Shown: one piece after another, positions 54,460-64,000 of the stretch
Numbering within the stretch: position 1 is the stretch's first letter
How the letters are laid out: each line of letters starts with the position of its first letter
Source: Tyto alba
Lineage: Eukaryota > Chordata > Aves > Strigiformes > Tytonidae
NCBI RefSeq assembly: GCF_018691265.1
Contig: NW_024881329.1
Location: forward strand, 5,518,001 to 5,582,000
Reading direction: 5' to 3'
Length of the DNA stretch: 64,000 nt
Program-made: the position numbers and the translations under genes
Notes under the pieces: model-generated
The model's database searches: none
Told to the model about the DNA's origin: nothing
Seen by the model: the letters and a program-made list of their open reading frames with translations, nothing else

Positions 54460-54660
54460 TTAAGACCATTGGCAAGAACAATCTGTAGGCTCTTGGATTG
54501 AATAGCTGACCCAGGTTGAATTACTGGTGCAGTACAATTGCACAGTTCGTTTCTGTAGTCCGAGCTCCCTGCAGCATTTGCAGAATCTTGCGTATGTGTT
54601 GATGTTGTAGTTGTAAATGCTTGCAGATGGGCACTTTCCATCACATGAAACAATGTTCAC
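54460..54660 (-). CDS. OTOGL: Otogelin-family terminal coding exon F, CTCK domain and stop
   Basis: The coding part of the last exon has 66 codons plus a TAA stop (complement of 54460-54462). It is preceded by an acceptor TGTTTGTTACCAG and enters in phase 0. It begins [12 protein letters not shown], and CDGKC is the CxGxC ring motif of cystine-knot domains. ARFCKCC, a later YC and the final TDCSC supply the remaining knot and dimerisation cysteines: ten cysteines after CCKTC over exons E and F. One sequon (NST) is present. The protein ends QWS. In this family the CTCK mediates C-terminal dimerisation in the endoplasmic reticulum. No frameshift or premature stop is seen, so the gene looks functional here. 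OTOGL is preferred over OTOG partly because no MYOD1 lies within 54 kb downstream; I cannot settle it without alignment. Confidence 0.93.
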   Translation of the reverse strand: MNIVSCDGKCPSASIYNYNINTYARFCKCCRELGLQKRTVQLYCTSNSTWVSYSIQEPTDCSCQWS

Positions 54661-55940
54661 CTGGTAACAAACATGAAGAATAATCAGCAAATTGAAGCAG
54701 CTAGGAAATAAAGCTAGGAGTTCTCAAGAATGTCTGAAGACATTAGGCACTCAAATCCAGTGGCAAAGCAAAGAAAAATGCGGAGGTGTCTCCTTTAGCC
54801 CCTTATGAAATCCCACTATGTCTTAAAACTCAGAATTACACTGCCCAGACAGGTCTCCATTATTATATTAATGATTAATGGTGACTTTCCCGACAATTTC
54901 AGTACGCAGTAACAGTGGATTTTGGCTACTAACAGACACAAAGGAACAATTTCAGTTTTGAATTTTAAAGTATTCATAACAACCTTGGCTTTAACATAAC
55001 ACCAAATGTTCTGTCCACAACTCCCTACAGTATTAATTTCAGTGATACACTGATGCAGTGTTGCTACACTGTAAGGAGGAATATAAATAATCAATCCTTT
55101 GGAAAGCCAAAGGGAATTATTAGTAGTGATACCAAAACTGTAATACAGACTTTAACAGAAACAGTCATATAAACTGATAATTTTTTCACGTTTAATAGTC
55201 AGGATTTGTGTTTCTGTTCAACGAGACACTGAGACTAAATTTCCTAGCTGTTCAACAGTTTACAAAACATACTCAGAGTCATTTTAGAGGTTACAGCTGT
55301 TTCCCTATACTCTTTTATTACAGCTTTTCCAGGCGCTCTTACACATCTCACATGAGACGTCTGTCTGCACCCTTGCTGCTGCTCACACTGCCTTCGTGTC
55401 CAGCAGGACACTGTTGGTGTCCTCCTACAGTAAATCCTTCAGCAGTCACACCGATAGCGCTTCATTCTTCCCAAACATTTCACAGTGCACTCATGCTGCT
55501 GTCTCAAAAAACCTTCAGGACCCAAGATTCCTTTCCTCATGAAATTGGCATTTAAATACTTTCACTAGACAGATGGAAAATTAAACACATCTGCAGCCAT
55601 TTTACTGTAGTATATCACTGGCAACATTCAGTTATATCAACGTTAATTTGCATGTAATAATTGCATTATAGGGTGAACTGAGAACTTGGATTTACACTAA
55701 ATCAACATGCGCCTAAATGCATACAAAAGCAGAAGTCACATCCCTCTTTTTCTTATTATTTGAGAAAATGATTGTTGAGAATATAGGGAAACATTAAAAC
55801 AGCTCTGTGAAACACAGAAGCTTCTGTCTCTGTGAGAGAGAGATGCAGACAACAGCCTTGTGGAACTTGTGTTCCTTTTCTTCTTTTTACTTGTATTTTT
55901 TCCCTTCTGTTAAAAGAAATTGTGATAATTATTTACTTAC
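54661..55940 (-). other. Last intron of the otogelin-family gene (E to F)
   Basis: This 1,280-nt intron runs from GTAAGTAAAT to TTACCAG, phase 0. No repeat or further exon was recognised. Confidence 0.85.
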
Positions 55941-56020
55941 TGGTGTGTTACTCCTGCAGTCATTCTTGCGGATAGTCATCCTAACAGTCACCTTTTTACA
56001 GAATTTTCCATCATCCTTAC
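55941..56020 (-). CDS. OTOGL: Otogelin-family exon E, first part of the CTCK domain
   Basis: This 80-nt exon lies between an acceptor CCATTTTGCAG and a GTAAGTAAAT donor. Its first two bases complete the Cys codon split with exon D, followed by 26 codons ([20 protein letters not shown] and onward to the proline of NTP), ending in phase 0. It supplies the first beta-strand pair of the C-terminal cystine knot, with two cysteines. The exon begins GTAAGG, which itself resembles a donor site, so an automatic splice model could misplace this boundary. Frame continuity shows that the AG just before it is the acceptor. The 1,280-nt intron downstream leads to the terminal exon. Confidence 0.9.
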
Positions 56021-57148
56021 CTGCAAAATGGGCATTGATTGAAAAATATCAGCTCAAAATTCTAAACATTGCAAAGACAGTCCCAAATGTCAAGGAATGT
56101 TCAAATCTAAGCATTCAAACTTGAACATTCCTGGGGTCAAGAGACACAAAGAAGGAAACACCCAATACATCACCGCACATACAAAACTTTGTCAAAGTGG
56201 CATTAGCTATACACTGTGTCACTTTTAAAGCTATTCTATTTCATGCATTAAAGTGTCTGTCTCCTATCTTCAGTAACAATTTTGAAAAGGTTCATTCTTC
56301 ACTCAGAAACCTCTTAAGGGTAAGTCCCCTGGCTTTCAAAAAATTTTGTAAAATTGATCAACCGCTCCTGTGAGAAGGCTTAATAATGCATAACAAGCAT
56401 TTTCTATTAAATAACAGTAACAAATTTTAATAGTAGAAATTGCATTCCAGTGGTATAAATGAAGTTTAACACTTAACAGCAGAATGTGATGAAGAATAGG
56501 GCTTCAGGGGGCTTTACATTTCTGTATGCTTTTATTAAATAAGGAAAAGAACACCAATGAAGAAACTAAACTTTATTTACATTTTCATTAGCATTATTTC
56601 CACATTTTTCCTCACAGAAGTATCTACAAAGTATATGGATGAAATGAACAAGAAAAAAGAAATCATGACATGAAATGAGGAGTTAAACTTAATTTAAGAA
56701 GGGAATCCTGAACATTTGAAGAAAATAAAAGAAGTTTAAAGTTCAGTTATTAGAGATCAGAAAGCACAGTATCTTCTTATGATGATCCTCTCTGGGCTGA
56801 AGAAACTACTTCACATTGCAGATCTGTAAGAGAAATTAATAGTCCGTTCCATTATAACAGCTTCCACAGTTTCACAGCAGATTTTACACACCATGATGTA
56901 ATCCCACATGATTCTCCACTTACAGAGCTGCATTTTCTTTCAGCCAAGAAATCCAAAGATGTTGACCAAAGTGAATACAGTAAGCTCCAGAAAAGCAAGG
57001 GTAATAAAAAACTCATTGGTTTGACCAATAACCAATACTGAACTGTGACATAGGTTTATTACATCTTGACGTGCCATGTCTGATTCCCTGCTGTAATCAC
57101 TGTCAAACCAGGTAGTACTGCTTAGAGAGAAATGGTTTTTGTGTTGAT

Positions 57149-57221
57149 TTGTTTGGTTTTTTGTTTTTTGTTTTTTTTTTTTTTTTTTTTGTTTTGTTTT
57201 TTTTTGTTTTGTTTTGTTTTG

Positions 57222-57249
<28 letters not shown>
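57149..57249. repeat. T-rich / GTTTT low-complexity tract
   Basis: About 100 bp consist of long T runs broken by single G bases, with several GTTTT units. On the gene strand this is A-rich within an intron. Length is likely polymorphic and prone to assembly error. Confidence 0.95.
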
Positions 57250-57253
<4 letters not shown>

Positions 57254-58328
57254 ATATATATGCCTGCTACTGTTTAGACATAGCAGAGGTTTCTAGAATA
57301 TGAAAGAAAGAACAGCAATCAATCTTCCTGGAAGCAAATAAAAACTTACAACCAGAAATGGCTGGCTACTGCTCCACTATCACTGAATTACAGTTCCTTA
57401 GGGAAAAAGTATATTGAGAAAGGAAGAAAAAAAAAATATTTTTGAAAATAAAAAACTCACCATTATTTCATGTTTTTCATAGTCATATTCATGTCCTTTC
57501 TTCTTTTACATTATACATGGTGGGTAGGATGGAAAATTCAGTGCACCTATGGCCATGACTTCATCCAGGCTATAGTGAAAGTACATCAGATCTCATAAAG
57601 AAATGAATATATAATGTATTTCCATGTATGTCTTTTAATGTCCAGTGGCTTTTAATGAGCTCTGCAACACAATATACTTTTCCATGAACAACCTCACAAA
57701 CACATGTGAGCATCTTATACATGTCATATTATAAGGAGATTGTTTTTCACAGTCTGTATGGTCGAAAATCCTTGCTTGTTTTTTTGGGTTGACTCATAAC
57801 ACCATTGTCATTTGAAGTGATGTCAATACGAAAGAGTAATACAGATTTCAGTGTAGTAGTACTACAGTCATAAGTGTAATTTAATGAAGGATGTATCACT
57901 CAGTGATGTACAAAGTTACAGTCAACATAATCGCTCCTACAGAAATAGATGTTTTCACAAAATAAATGCCGAAACAATTGCATTCATACGATGTTACAAT
58001 TCAAAAAATTACCTTGCTCTATTAAAAAGAACAAAGGTAATCTCCAATTTTCACGGAGTAGACAGAGGCTTCCTATTTTCAGTATACTGTCCTAAATACA
58101 GATGAGAAAGAAATGATCTGCTTTTACTGTATATGCCACTGGAAGCAAATCTGTATGATACATCATCTTCAAAAATGTTGCTTACATAGTAAGTTTTAAC
58201 AAGCAAAGCCATTAGTCTCTATGCTCTACAGCACTGTAAACATAATGGAGTTAGCTTACATTTTTAAACACAGCAATTTTACACGTGCAGCAAGCTAAAG
58301 ACCATGCAAGTGCTTACTACCAACAGTA

Positions 58329-58349
58329 CATTGTTGGCAAACAACAATG
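58329..58349. repeat. Inverted-repeat hairpin, copy 1
   Basis: CATTGTTG, loop GCAAA, CAACAATG: a perfect 8-bp stem with a 5-nt loop, in the intron between exons D and E. The same stem recurs 157 bp away with a different loop. Each arm contains a SOX-type core (ATTGTT/AACAAT). Confidence 0.9.
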
Positions 58350-58485
58350 GACTGCCCACACAGTGCAAAATGAGAAACAAAACAAAACCAAAATGTGAGC
58401 CACTCTGAACCATGAGCAGTTATACTACACTGCAGCTTTTGGCATAATTGGGTAACGTGTAGCCTGATGCTCCTATCAGGGAGTA

Positions 58486-58506
58486 CATTGTTGGAAATCA
58501 ACAATG
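58486..58506. repeat. Inverted-repeat hairpin, copy 2
   Basis: CATTGTTG, loop GAAAT, CAACAATG: the same perfect stem and spacing as copy 1, also preceded by AGTA. Flanking sequence outside AGTA and the hairpin does not look duplicated. Confidence 0.9.
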
Positions 58507-58747
58507 ATGCTGTTTGGGTTGGTCCTACTTATTTCCAGGAAAATGTACCTGTGTAACAGCTAGCATGGGCTGTAGCAGTGACTGGGCTAACAGGGAATGG
58601 GACGAGCATTGACACTGAAGAACCTGGTAAGAATATTACATATTGAGTACATGTTACAGAGGATTCCCTGTCAGCATGAAACATTTTTGAGTTACTAGAT
58701 TTCAGCGTATTTGAGAAAAGAATTCAACCTTAAAATGTCCGTGTATT

Positions 58748-58857
58748 ACAGGATCACAGGCTGATGTTGGAAGGGATCTCTGGAGGTCACCGGGTCCTAC
58801 CTCCCTGCTCACGCAGGGATCACTGTGCCGGCCGCGCAGGACCATGTCCAGGTATTA
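58748..58857 (-). mobile_element. CR1 LINE fragment, minus orientation
   Basis: The plus strand reads GGATCACAGG, then TTGGAAGGGATCTCTGGAGG, a CACCGGGTCCTACCTCCCTGCTC block and GGACCATGTCCAGGT. This is the reverse complement of the familiar 3' part of avian CR1 retrotransposons. The element is only about 110 bp, 5'-truncated as most CR1 copies are, and more GC- and CpG-rich than the AT-rich intron around it. It has the same orientation as the host gene. CR1 abundance supports a bird, though turtles and crocodilians also carry CR1. Confidence 0.85.
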
Positions 58858-60757
58858 CTTGCATTGCTAAACCTTTGTCAAAACCAGGAAGAATCTGATC
58901 TACACTGGTATAACTGACATTCTGGTGCCCTAAATTTAAGTTGCCCTTTGGAGCTACAGGAAAGAAATAGTATAATTTACTCTGAGCAGTGTTTGTAAAA
59001 ACTCTCTAGGTTTTGATGGAACTTCTGGGACTTAATTTTCAAATACCACTTAAACTGAAAGCAAAAATCCCTACAGTTTCTCATGGTAAAGTACTTCAGA
59101 AGAAAACAAAAACCTTATAACCTTCCCATAAATGTCTCACACAATTACAGTTGACTAACAGCTGTCATGTCAGATTTGTTCAGAGTCAGAATGAACTACA
59201 TGATTCACAGAGGTACTATGTTGTCTATAAACAGGTGTGAAATCAAAACAGTATCAATCTACTTGTAAATGCATCTCAGAAGTCACTGCATTTTTCAAAG
59301 GTTTAATTTTACTTTGTGATGCATGCCCCAGATTAATAACTTACTTTTCTCTTCATTATTTAAGAGTGTGGTTATGATCTTTCTCTAAGCATAGTAGCAA
59401 GATCTTCAGCCCTGCTGAAAAGTAGCTTAGTGGATTTTTAACAGTCTTAATGAATTGTTCGTTCAGAAGCTGGCTTATATGGCTGCTAAGGCACTGAAGG
59501 GTAACATCAGATAACCAGAAACTAATCTCAAAGACCCTATAGTGAATTGGCTACAGAATTAGGACTAGTGCTTGAAACACAGGTCTATCAGAGTAAGAAA
59601 ACATGAGGAGATATTGCCATTCCCTTACAGTGATCAGGAGCAGGAATAAAGCAGGTAACTCTTCCACAGTTTCAATACAGTTTGTACTACAAAATGTAAT
59701 ACATAATGAGTAACACCAAAAGGTACCTTCCAGTTGGCAACATACTACTGCAGTAACTGTGCACATGGTGCCATACTTGGTGGTCATGATTGTTCAGGTC
59801 CCATCCCACCCCACAGGAAATACCTGCACTTTTCTCCAGCTCTCCCCTACACTTTACCTCCTTCTAGCTTTAGCTTTTAGGTCACTATTCCACTCACTTA
59901 TGCAAATGAAGTGAGATTTTTGCACCTTTTAAAAGATAATATGATACTGCCGATTATAAAATCTCGTTTTCAATTGCTTATAACATTGTCTACTTAAAGT
60001 ATTTGAGCTTAAATTCTTCAGGTTAGGTGTCTGCCTCAGGCTAAGTTCTTCATTAAATTAGCCAAAATGTTTCAGCTATGCACCACTGTGTTAAGAAAAA
60101 ATGTACTTAGCTCTTGATTTATATTAAGAACTAGCATAAGAATAACGGAACCTGTTCTAGAGAGAATTTTTTATTTTTTTTTTCCAGAGAACATTTATTA
60201 ACTCTCATAGATGTCAAAACATATCTTTGTAATCAAGTAAGGGGAGATTTTTTTAATTTTAAGTTCTTTTAAAAGATACTGCCTGAAAGCTCCTGAACTA
60301 TGCTTATTAATGGAACCTAGGACGACATAACAATCAGTTAATAATTTACAGCCTTAACTTACAAACTGTATAGATCAACTTCATTTTTACCAAATATGAA
60401 GATACGAATGTAGATGAAGTGTGCTTTAGGGTGCCTTCCAAAACACAGTGCCTTTTATTATACTAAATGCAGTAACTAGTATTTTGAGGAGTTTTAACAA
60501 CAAAATACTCAAGGTAGCAATTTTAGCGACTTGGCCAGCCACAGTCACTATCAGGAGAATAAACCCTTCAATGTTAAACTACTTTCTTCTGATTTAACTC
60601 CACCAGTTTCACTGGTATTCACATGACTAAAATTGGGAAAAGCACAGCCTTTGAAATCTGTGAATCAAGCTTTCATGCAGGAAAGAATCAACTTTATTTC
60701 TAAGGTAAGAGCAAGTCAGACAGACTTGTGAGGCAGGAAGTGTCATTAATCACTTAC

Positions 60758-60803
60758 ATGTTTTGCAGCATCCTTCTAAGAATGGCACAACATAGCCTCC
60801 AAC
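60758..60803 (-). CDS. OTOGL: Otogelin-family micro-exon D, linker to the CTCK domain
   Basis: This 46-nt exon has 15 whole codons plus one base (phase 0 in, phase 1 out). It lies between an acceptor TCTCTTGGTCAG and a GTAAGT donor. It encodes VGGYVVPFLEGCCKT, and the split codon is completed to Cys by exon E, giving the CCKTC motif. That motif marks the end of the last VWC-like module immediately before the cystine knot. The exon is far too short to be found by open-frame length. I identified it from splice signals, exact phase agreement with both neighbours and the GCC..C motif. Introns of 1,298 nt (to exon C) and 4,737 nt (to exon E) flank it. Confidence 0.85.
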
Positions 60804-62652
60804 CTGACCAAGAGAGAAATAAAGAGGAAAAAAAAAAGTTATTTTTTTAAACATTCATTCCCATATATCTGCAGTATTAGAAATATCTTCCAGATAAAGA
60901 TCTGCAACGTTATTCAGGCAAATGCAGCATTCTGGTGAATGGATAAAGGTTTGGCTGTAAATGATCTAACTTGACTGTTTTAGCACAAGTGAGTATTAAG
61001 TGGTTACTGCTGAATGCCACTATACATCACCAGCTATCAAAATGCCACATTTGGAGGGGGAATGACTGTGTTAAGTCTGACTCCATCATATGCTAGAGTA
61101 AACCTCTGAATTCTTGTAGAGGCTGTATTGACAGTCACAAAAAAACTGATTCTGAATTCAAAGCAGCAAGAAATCTCATCTAAATGAGAAACCACCCACT
61201 TCCCATAGTGGAGATTCATGGCTGTCTTCAGTGCTGTAGCATGAAACACTCCCCAGAGTACTGTGGGAGGAATAGCTGCAGCTTTTTAAAAAGCTCTCTC
61301 AGGATTACATCGAAGGAGAGTTCAATTTTTGATGTCCATCTCAAGCCATGATTGTCTGTCTCTCTGCCTTAGCGTTTTTAGTTTGCCTAGAACAGGAAAA
61401 AGCCTTTCACCAGCTACGTACCTGAGACTCTCTCTGAAGAACCAATCCATTGTTATCGGTGAGAAAACTACAGCCAACTAGTTCCATTAGAACTGTACTC
61501 TGCTTGTGTACCATTCATTAAGGGAAGTATCCTCCCACCCACATGTAAATGTAGAATTAGAGAGCAATACAAGACTGCTCCCTGCATACATTTCCTGGCA
61601 CCTAGTCTAATCTCAGTTTGCAAATTCAAATAGAGATTTTGCTTCTGCTGCAAAAATAGTCCACAAAACCTTATGTCTCACTGTAGAAAAGATTTTCCTG
61701 ATATTCAGAAAATCTTTCCTTTTCTTCATTGTTTTTTAACCACTGATGAATCAAATTGCTATGCACAGAAAATCAGTCAGAAAGGAGAGGTCCAACCCAG
61801 AAAAGCATCCAAGTTCAGACAGGTGTATGAGGACTAGTTTGATATTACAAGCCTCTATGAAAAGAAAAAAAAGCTTGCTGAGAATAAGAAGAGGTCTGTC
61901 CAGCTGTGCAACTGGGCAGTCTGGTGGCACATTGTATGTGCAGTTAGAGCTTTTCACCTTCAAACATCTGGGCAAAACTGCAGGCATTGCAAGAATTCGT
62001 AATTCCTCCCTTGTTGAGACAAAAAAGTCTTTTGTCAGTGTTAATCTTTTAATGCAAACATCAATCATAGCAGGAATGCAAACAATATATTGAATACTGA
62101 CCTTCACACATTCAGTTTCATTAAAGGGTGGGCAGCCAACTGAAGAGGAAACCAGGACTGGTCCTGTTGCTGTGTTGGTGCATTCGTATCTGATGCAGTT
62201 TGAAATCCAAACAGTACCAGGCTGTTAAAAATTGTAAACCAGAAACTTTACTCAGCAAAATCAGTAATGTAAGTATTTATAATACAATTCAATTGAATGT
62301 GATCTTGTCTGAACCAAAACTAATACTTGCAACCAAATATAATTTAGATGCATGTTAAAGTTCTGTTTAAGTACAGAACTTAAAAGTTCACTAAATAGAA
62401 AATGTTAAGCAGGTTCTGAAATAGTCAAGTTGATAATAATTCTCTGATATATCAATATCCCTTGATCTTTGTAGACAGATATACAATTGACTTTCCAATA
62501 AATCAATGTTTTTTACATACAGAACTATTCCTAGTATTTGACCAAATAAAGCTCTTCTTGGAACATTTTATATGGTAATGGTTGTACCCTATCTCATAAT
62601 TTTTTTGTCTACTTCTAAATATTTTGAGGGAATAAGACATGTATAAACTTAC
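60804..62652 (-). other. Introns B-C and C-D flanking exon C
   Basis: The C-D intron (60804-62101) and B-C intron (62222-62652) surround exon C. The first contains an unexplained minus-strand open frame of 70 codons near 61037-61249, which lacks the cysteine pattern of the gene and is not needed to keep frame. Nothing else was recognised. Confidence 0.75.
62102..62221 (-). CDS. OTOGL: Otogelin-family exon C, PG-W-C module
   Basis: This 120-nt exon (40 codons, phase 0 at both ends) lies between an acceptor TTTTTAACAG and a GTCAGT donor. It starts PGTVWISNCIRYECT and ends GCPPFNETECVK. The order PG..W...C...C, then a hydrophobic strand, then CPP....EC is the standard second half of the VWC-like repeat found just before the CTCK in otogelins and gel-forming mucins. 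A sequon (NET) is present. The exon joins exon B in frame, completing the strand that begins NGTVSNFK. The donor GTCAGT is weaker than GTAAGT, but phase and protein continuity into exon D support it. Confidence 0.9.
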
Positions 62653-62757
62653 CTTAAAATTGGAAACTGTGCCATTGCTGAAAGTGTGGAGACATGACAA
62701 ATTCTTACAGCTACCACAGCAAGTGGTTAAATCTTTTGGAGGCTGATAGACTTGGTT
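62653..62757 (-). CDS. OTOGL: Otogelin-family exon B, CCGxC cysteine module
   Basis: This 105-nt exon (35 codons, phase 0 at both ends) follows an acceptor TTTTGGCAG and ends AATTTTAAG before a GTAAGT donor. It begins [18 protein letters not shown]. The double cysteine followed by GxC closes the preceding VWC-like module, as in mucin and VWF C-termini. The exon then opens the next module with [15 protein letters not shown]. Two sequons are present (NLS and NGT), consistent with a heavily glycosylated secreted protein. A 667-nt intron separates it from exon A and a 431-nt intron from exon C. Reading frame, splice signals and cysteine pattern agree, so I regard this as a real exon although the open frame is short. 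Confidence 0.88.
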
Positions 62758-63424
62758 CTGCCAAAATCAAATAGATTACTCCTTGTATAAGACCATCTTG
62801 CAGCTTGACATGACGCTTTTATAAAATACCTTTGATCTTAATTGAAGAAAATGGGTAGAAGTTCCAACTCTGAGAGATCGAACTGGTCTTTCTACCATTT
62901 TCAAATGGAATTCTCACAACTTACCTCAAGAATCACTGAAATTTTGACTTTTTAGAAATTAGACATCAAGTACATAATTAGAAAAAGTAACCTATATAAT
63001 ATTCCCATGGTAATGTATCATATTTTGTAAAAAGACAAGGTATAATTTGTTTATTTTATAAAGCTGTTTTCACCAAATTTAGAATTCTTTTTCTATTTAG
63101 AATTATTCTCTTCCCAATTCTTATTGAGCTACTGTCTCCAAGGAATTTGTACCAGTTTGCACATAATGCAGCTAAAGTTATACAGGGATGCAAGGTGGCA
63201 GTATGCTATATACATTAGTTTGTATAAGATTTACATGGGTGGGGATGAAACTGTGATGGGAGTGAAACTTTTTTAAACTTCTATCAGAAGTGCAGTAGCA
63301 CATCCTTGGAGGGAGATCTCTTTCCATCTTCTTCCTATGACTGTAATCTACTCAACAAAACCCAATGAAATGTAATTAAGAGCACCAGTCACAATACAGA
63401 TGTCTAAAATTCTGAAATTCTTAC

Positions 63425-63603
63425 AGCTTTGCACTTGACAGCACAGTCAATTGAAGATGTGTTTATTCGGTAGTATTTAGTGGAGGGATCAATCACATTT
63501 GTACAAGAAGAAATATGGCAAATGCCATCTGCACTGTGTTCCACAATTGTTTGTCCAGGAAGCAGCACACCTCTCTCATTACTCAGGCAAACTTTGTCTC
63601 TCA
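63425..63603 (-). CDS. OTOGL: Otogelin-family exon A (sixth from last), VWC-like module
   Basis: This 179-nt internal exon is bounded by a pyrimidine-rich acceptor ending TTGTAG (63610-63604) and a GTAAGA donor (from 63424). It enters in phase 1 (two bases complete a split codon) and leaves in phase 0, giving 59 whole codons. Residues include RDKVCLSNERG, a PGQ turn and cysteines in C..C and C...C patterns (GICHISSC, DCAVKCKA), typical of the cysteine-rich modules before the CTCK domain in mucins, otogelins and von Willebrand factor. There is one N-glycosylation sequon (NTS). The protein would be secreted into an extracellular gel; in the otogelin family this is the tectorial membrane and the otoconial and cupular membranes of the inner ear. 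Family placement is firm. The choice of OTOGL over OTOG is inference, and a secreted mucin such as MUC19 is less likely. Upstream exons lie outside the window. Confidence 0.85.
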
Positions 63604-64000
63604 CTACAAGAAAACACGAAAATAAACAGCATGCTCAGGACAATCAGCTTGGCATCAAAACTGTGTTAAAAAATGTTTCCAACAGTAAAACAGGAATGGA
63701 AAAAGCTATTCTACCTCTTTTAAGAATTATGGGTCCTATTTTCAGATATATACTGTTAATGCTTCACTACAATCGCCAAATTATTTCAAATATAACCATG
63801 CATGAAAACTAAACAAATATATAATATTCTAATAGCTGCACCACCACGCCTCTTCAGCTGATTTGTTATATAAGTCTACTTCAGGATAAGAAGTGTACTT
63901 GAGAAATGTCTGTGTCTCCCCACTGATTACTGAGGGCACAGAGGGTAATTAGCTCAGAACTATACAACTTTGTTGTAGAAATCTAAGCAAGGACAGTCCC
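63604..64000 (-). other. Partial upstream intron of the otogelin-family gene
   Basis: This sequence lies 5' (gene strand) of exon A up to the window edge. I see no further exon, so the next upstream coding exon is outside the window. Confidence 0.6.

Larger units (their letters stand above)
56021..60757 (-). other. Largest visible intron of the otogelin-family gene (D to E)
   Basis: This 4.7-kb intron lies between micro-exon D and exon E and has consensus GTAAGT and AG ends. It contains a long T-rich/GTTTT tract (57149-57249), a pair of repeated hairpins (58329-58349 and 58486-58506) and a CR1 fragment (58748-58857). I looked for an extra cysteine-rich exon on the gene strand and found none that fits phase and splice rules. 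Exons D and E already join in frame through a shared Cys codon. Confidence 0.8.

Noticed and set aside
56531..56577. Two AATAAA hexamers on the gene strand inside the D-E intron
   Set aside because: Coding continues through exons E and F to a complete CTCK, so these are probably unused. Premature polyadenylation cannot be judged from sequence.
61037..61249. 70-codon minus-strand frame within the intron between exons C and D, considered as an extra exon
   Set aside because: It lacks the cysteine spacing of the family, and exons C and D already join in frame.
1..64000. CRISPR arrays, tRNA or rRNA genes, intact retroviral genes
   Set aside because: No regularly spaced direct repeats, cloverleaf boxes or intact gag/pol-type frames were recognised on either strand.

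Overview
The window is vertebrate nuclear DNA, most likely from a bird. It has spliced exons with GT/AG introns, low gene density, AT-rich non-coding sequence with few CpGs, many poly-A/poly-T runs, and remnants of CR1 LINEs (at 3.7-4.45 kb, 16.1 kb and 58.75 kb). I see no bacterial-type gene organisation, CRISPR array, tRNA or rRNA.

The only gene I can support lies at the right end on the minus strand. Six exons (63603 down to 54460) splice in frame to give the last 242 or so residues of a large secreted, cysteine-rich protein. They encode a VWC-like module, a second mucin-type cysteine module ending in a CCxxC motif, and a complete C-terminal cystine-knot (CTCK) domain, then a stop. The pattern fits the otogelin/mucin family. 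I favour otogelin-like (OTOGL), a glycoprotein of the acellular gels over inner-ear sensory epithelia, but the paralogue OTOG is not excluded. The rest of the gene lies beyond 64000.

From about 1 to 53 kb I find no exon I can defend. This sequence lies 3' of the gene. In human, OTOGL is followed by PTPRQ at a distance of tens of kb, so a long non-coding interval fits that locus; this is inference from remembered gene order. The interval holds a decayed CR1 ORF2 fossil, a short CR1 3' end, many homopolymers and microsatellites, a few GC-richer patches (including a small CpG-dense cluster near 34.05-34.12 kb) and some AT-rich blocks with homeodomain-, E-box- and MEF2-like motifs that could be enhancers. 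Open reading frames there, up to 171 codons, have no recognisable domain or splice support and I treat them as chance.

The most unusual small-scale signal is a pair of identical-stem hairpins, CATTGTTG-N5-CAACAATG, 157 bp apart inside the largest intron of the gene. The arms match SOX-type binding sites. I did not find a clear case for a wholly new biological system in this window.
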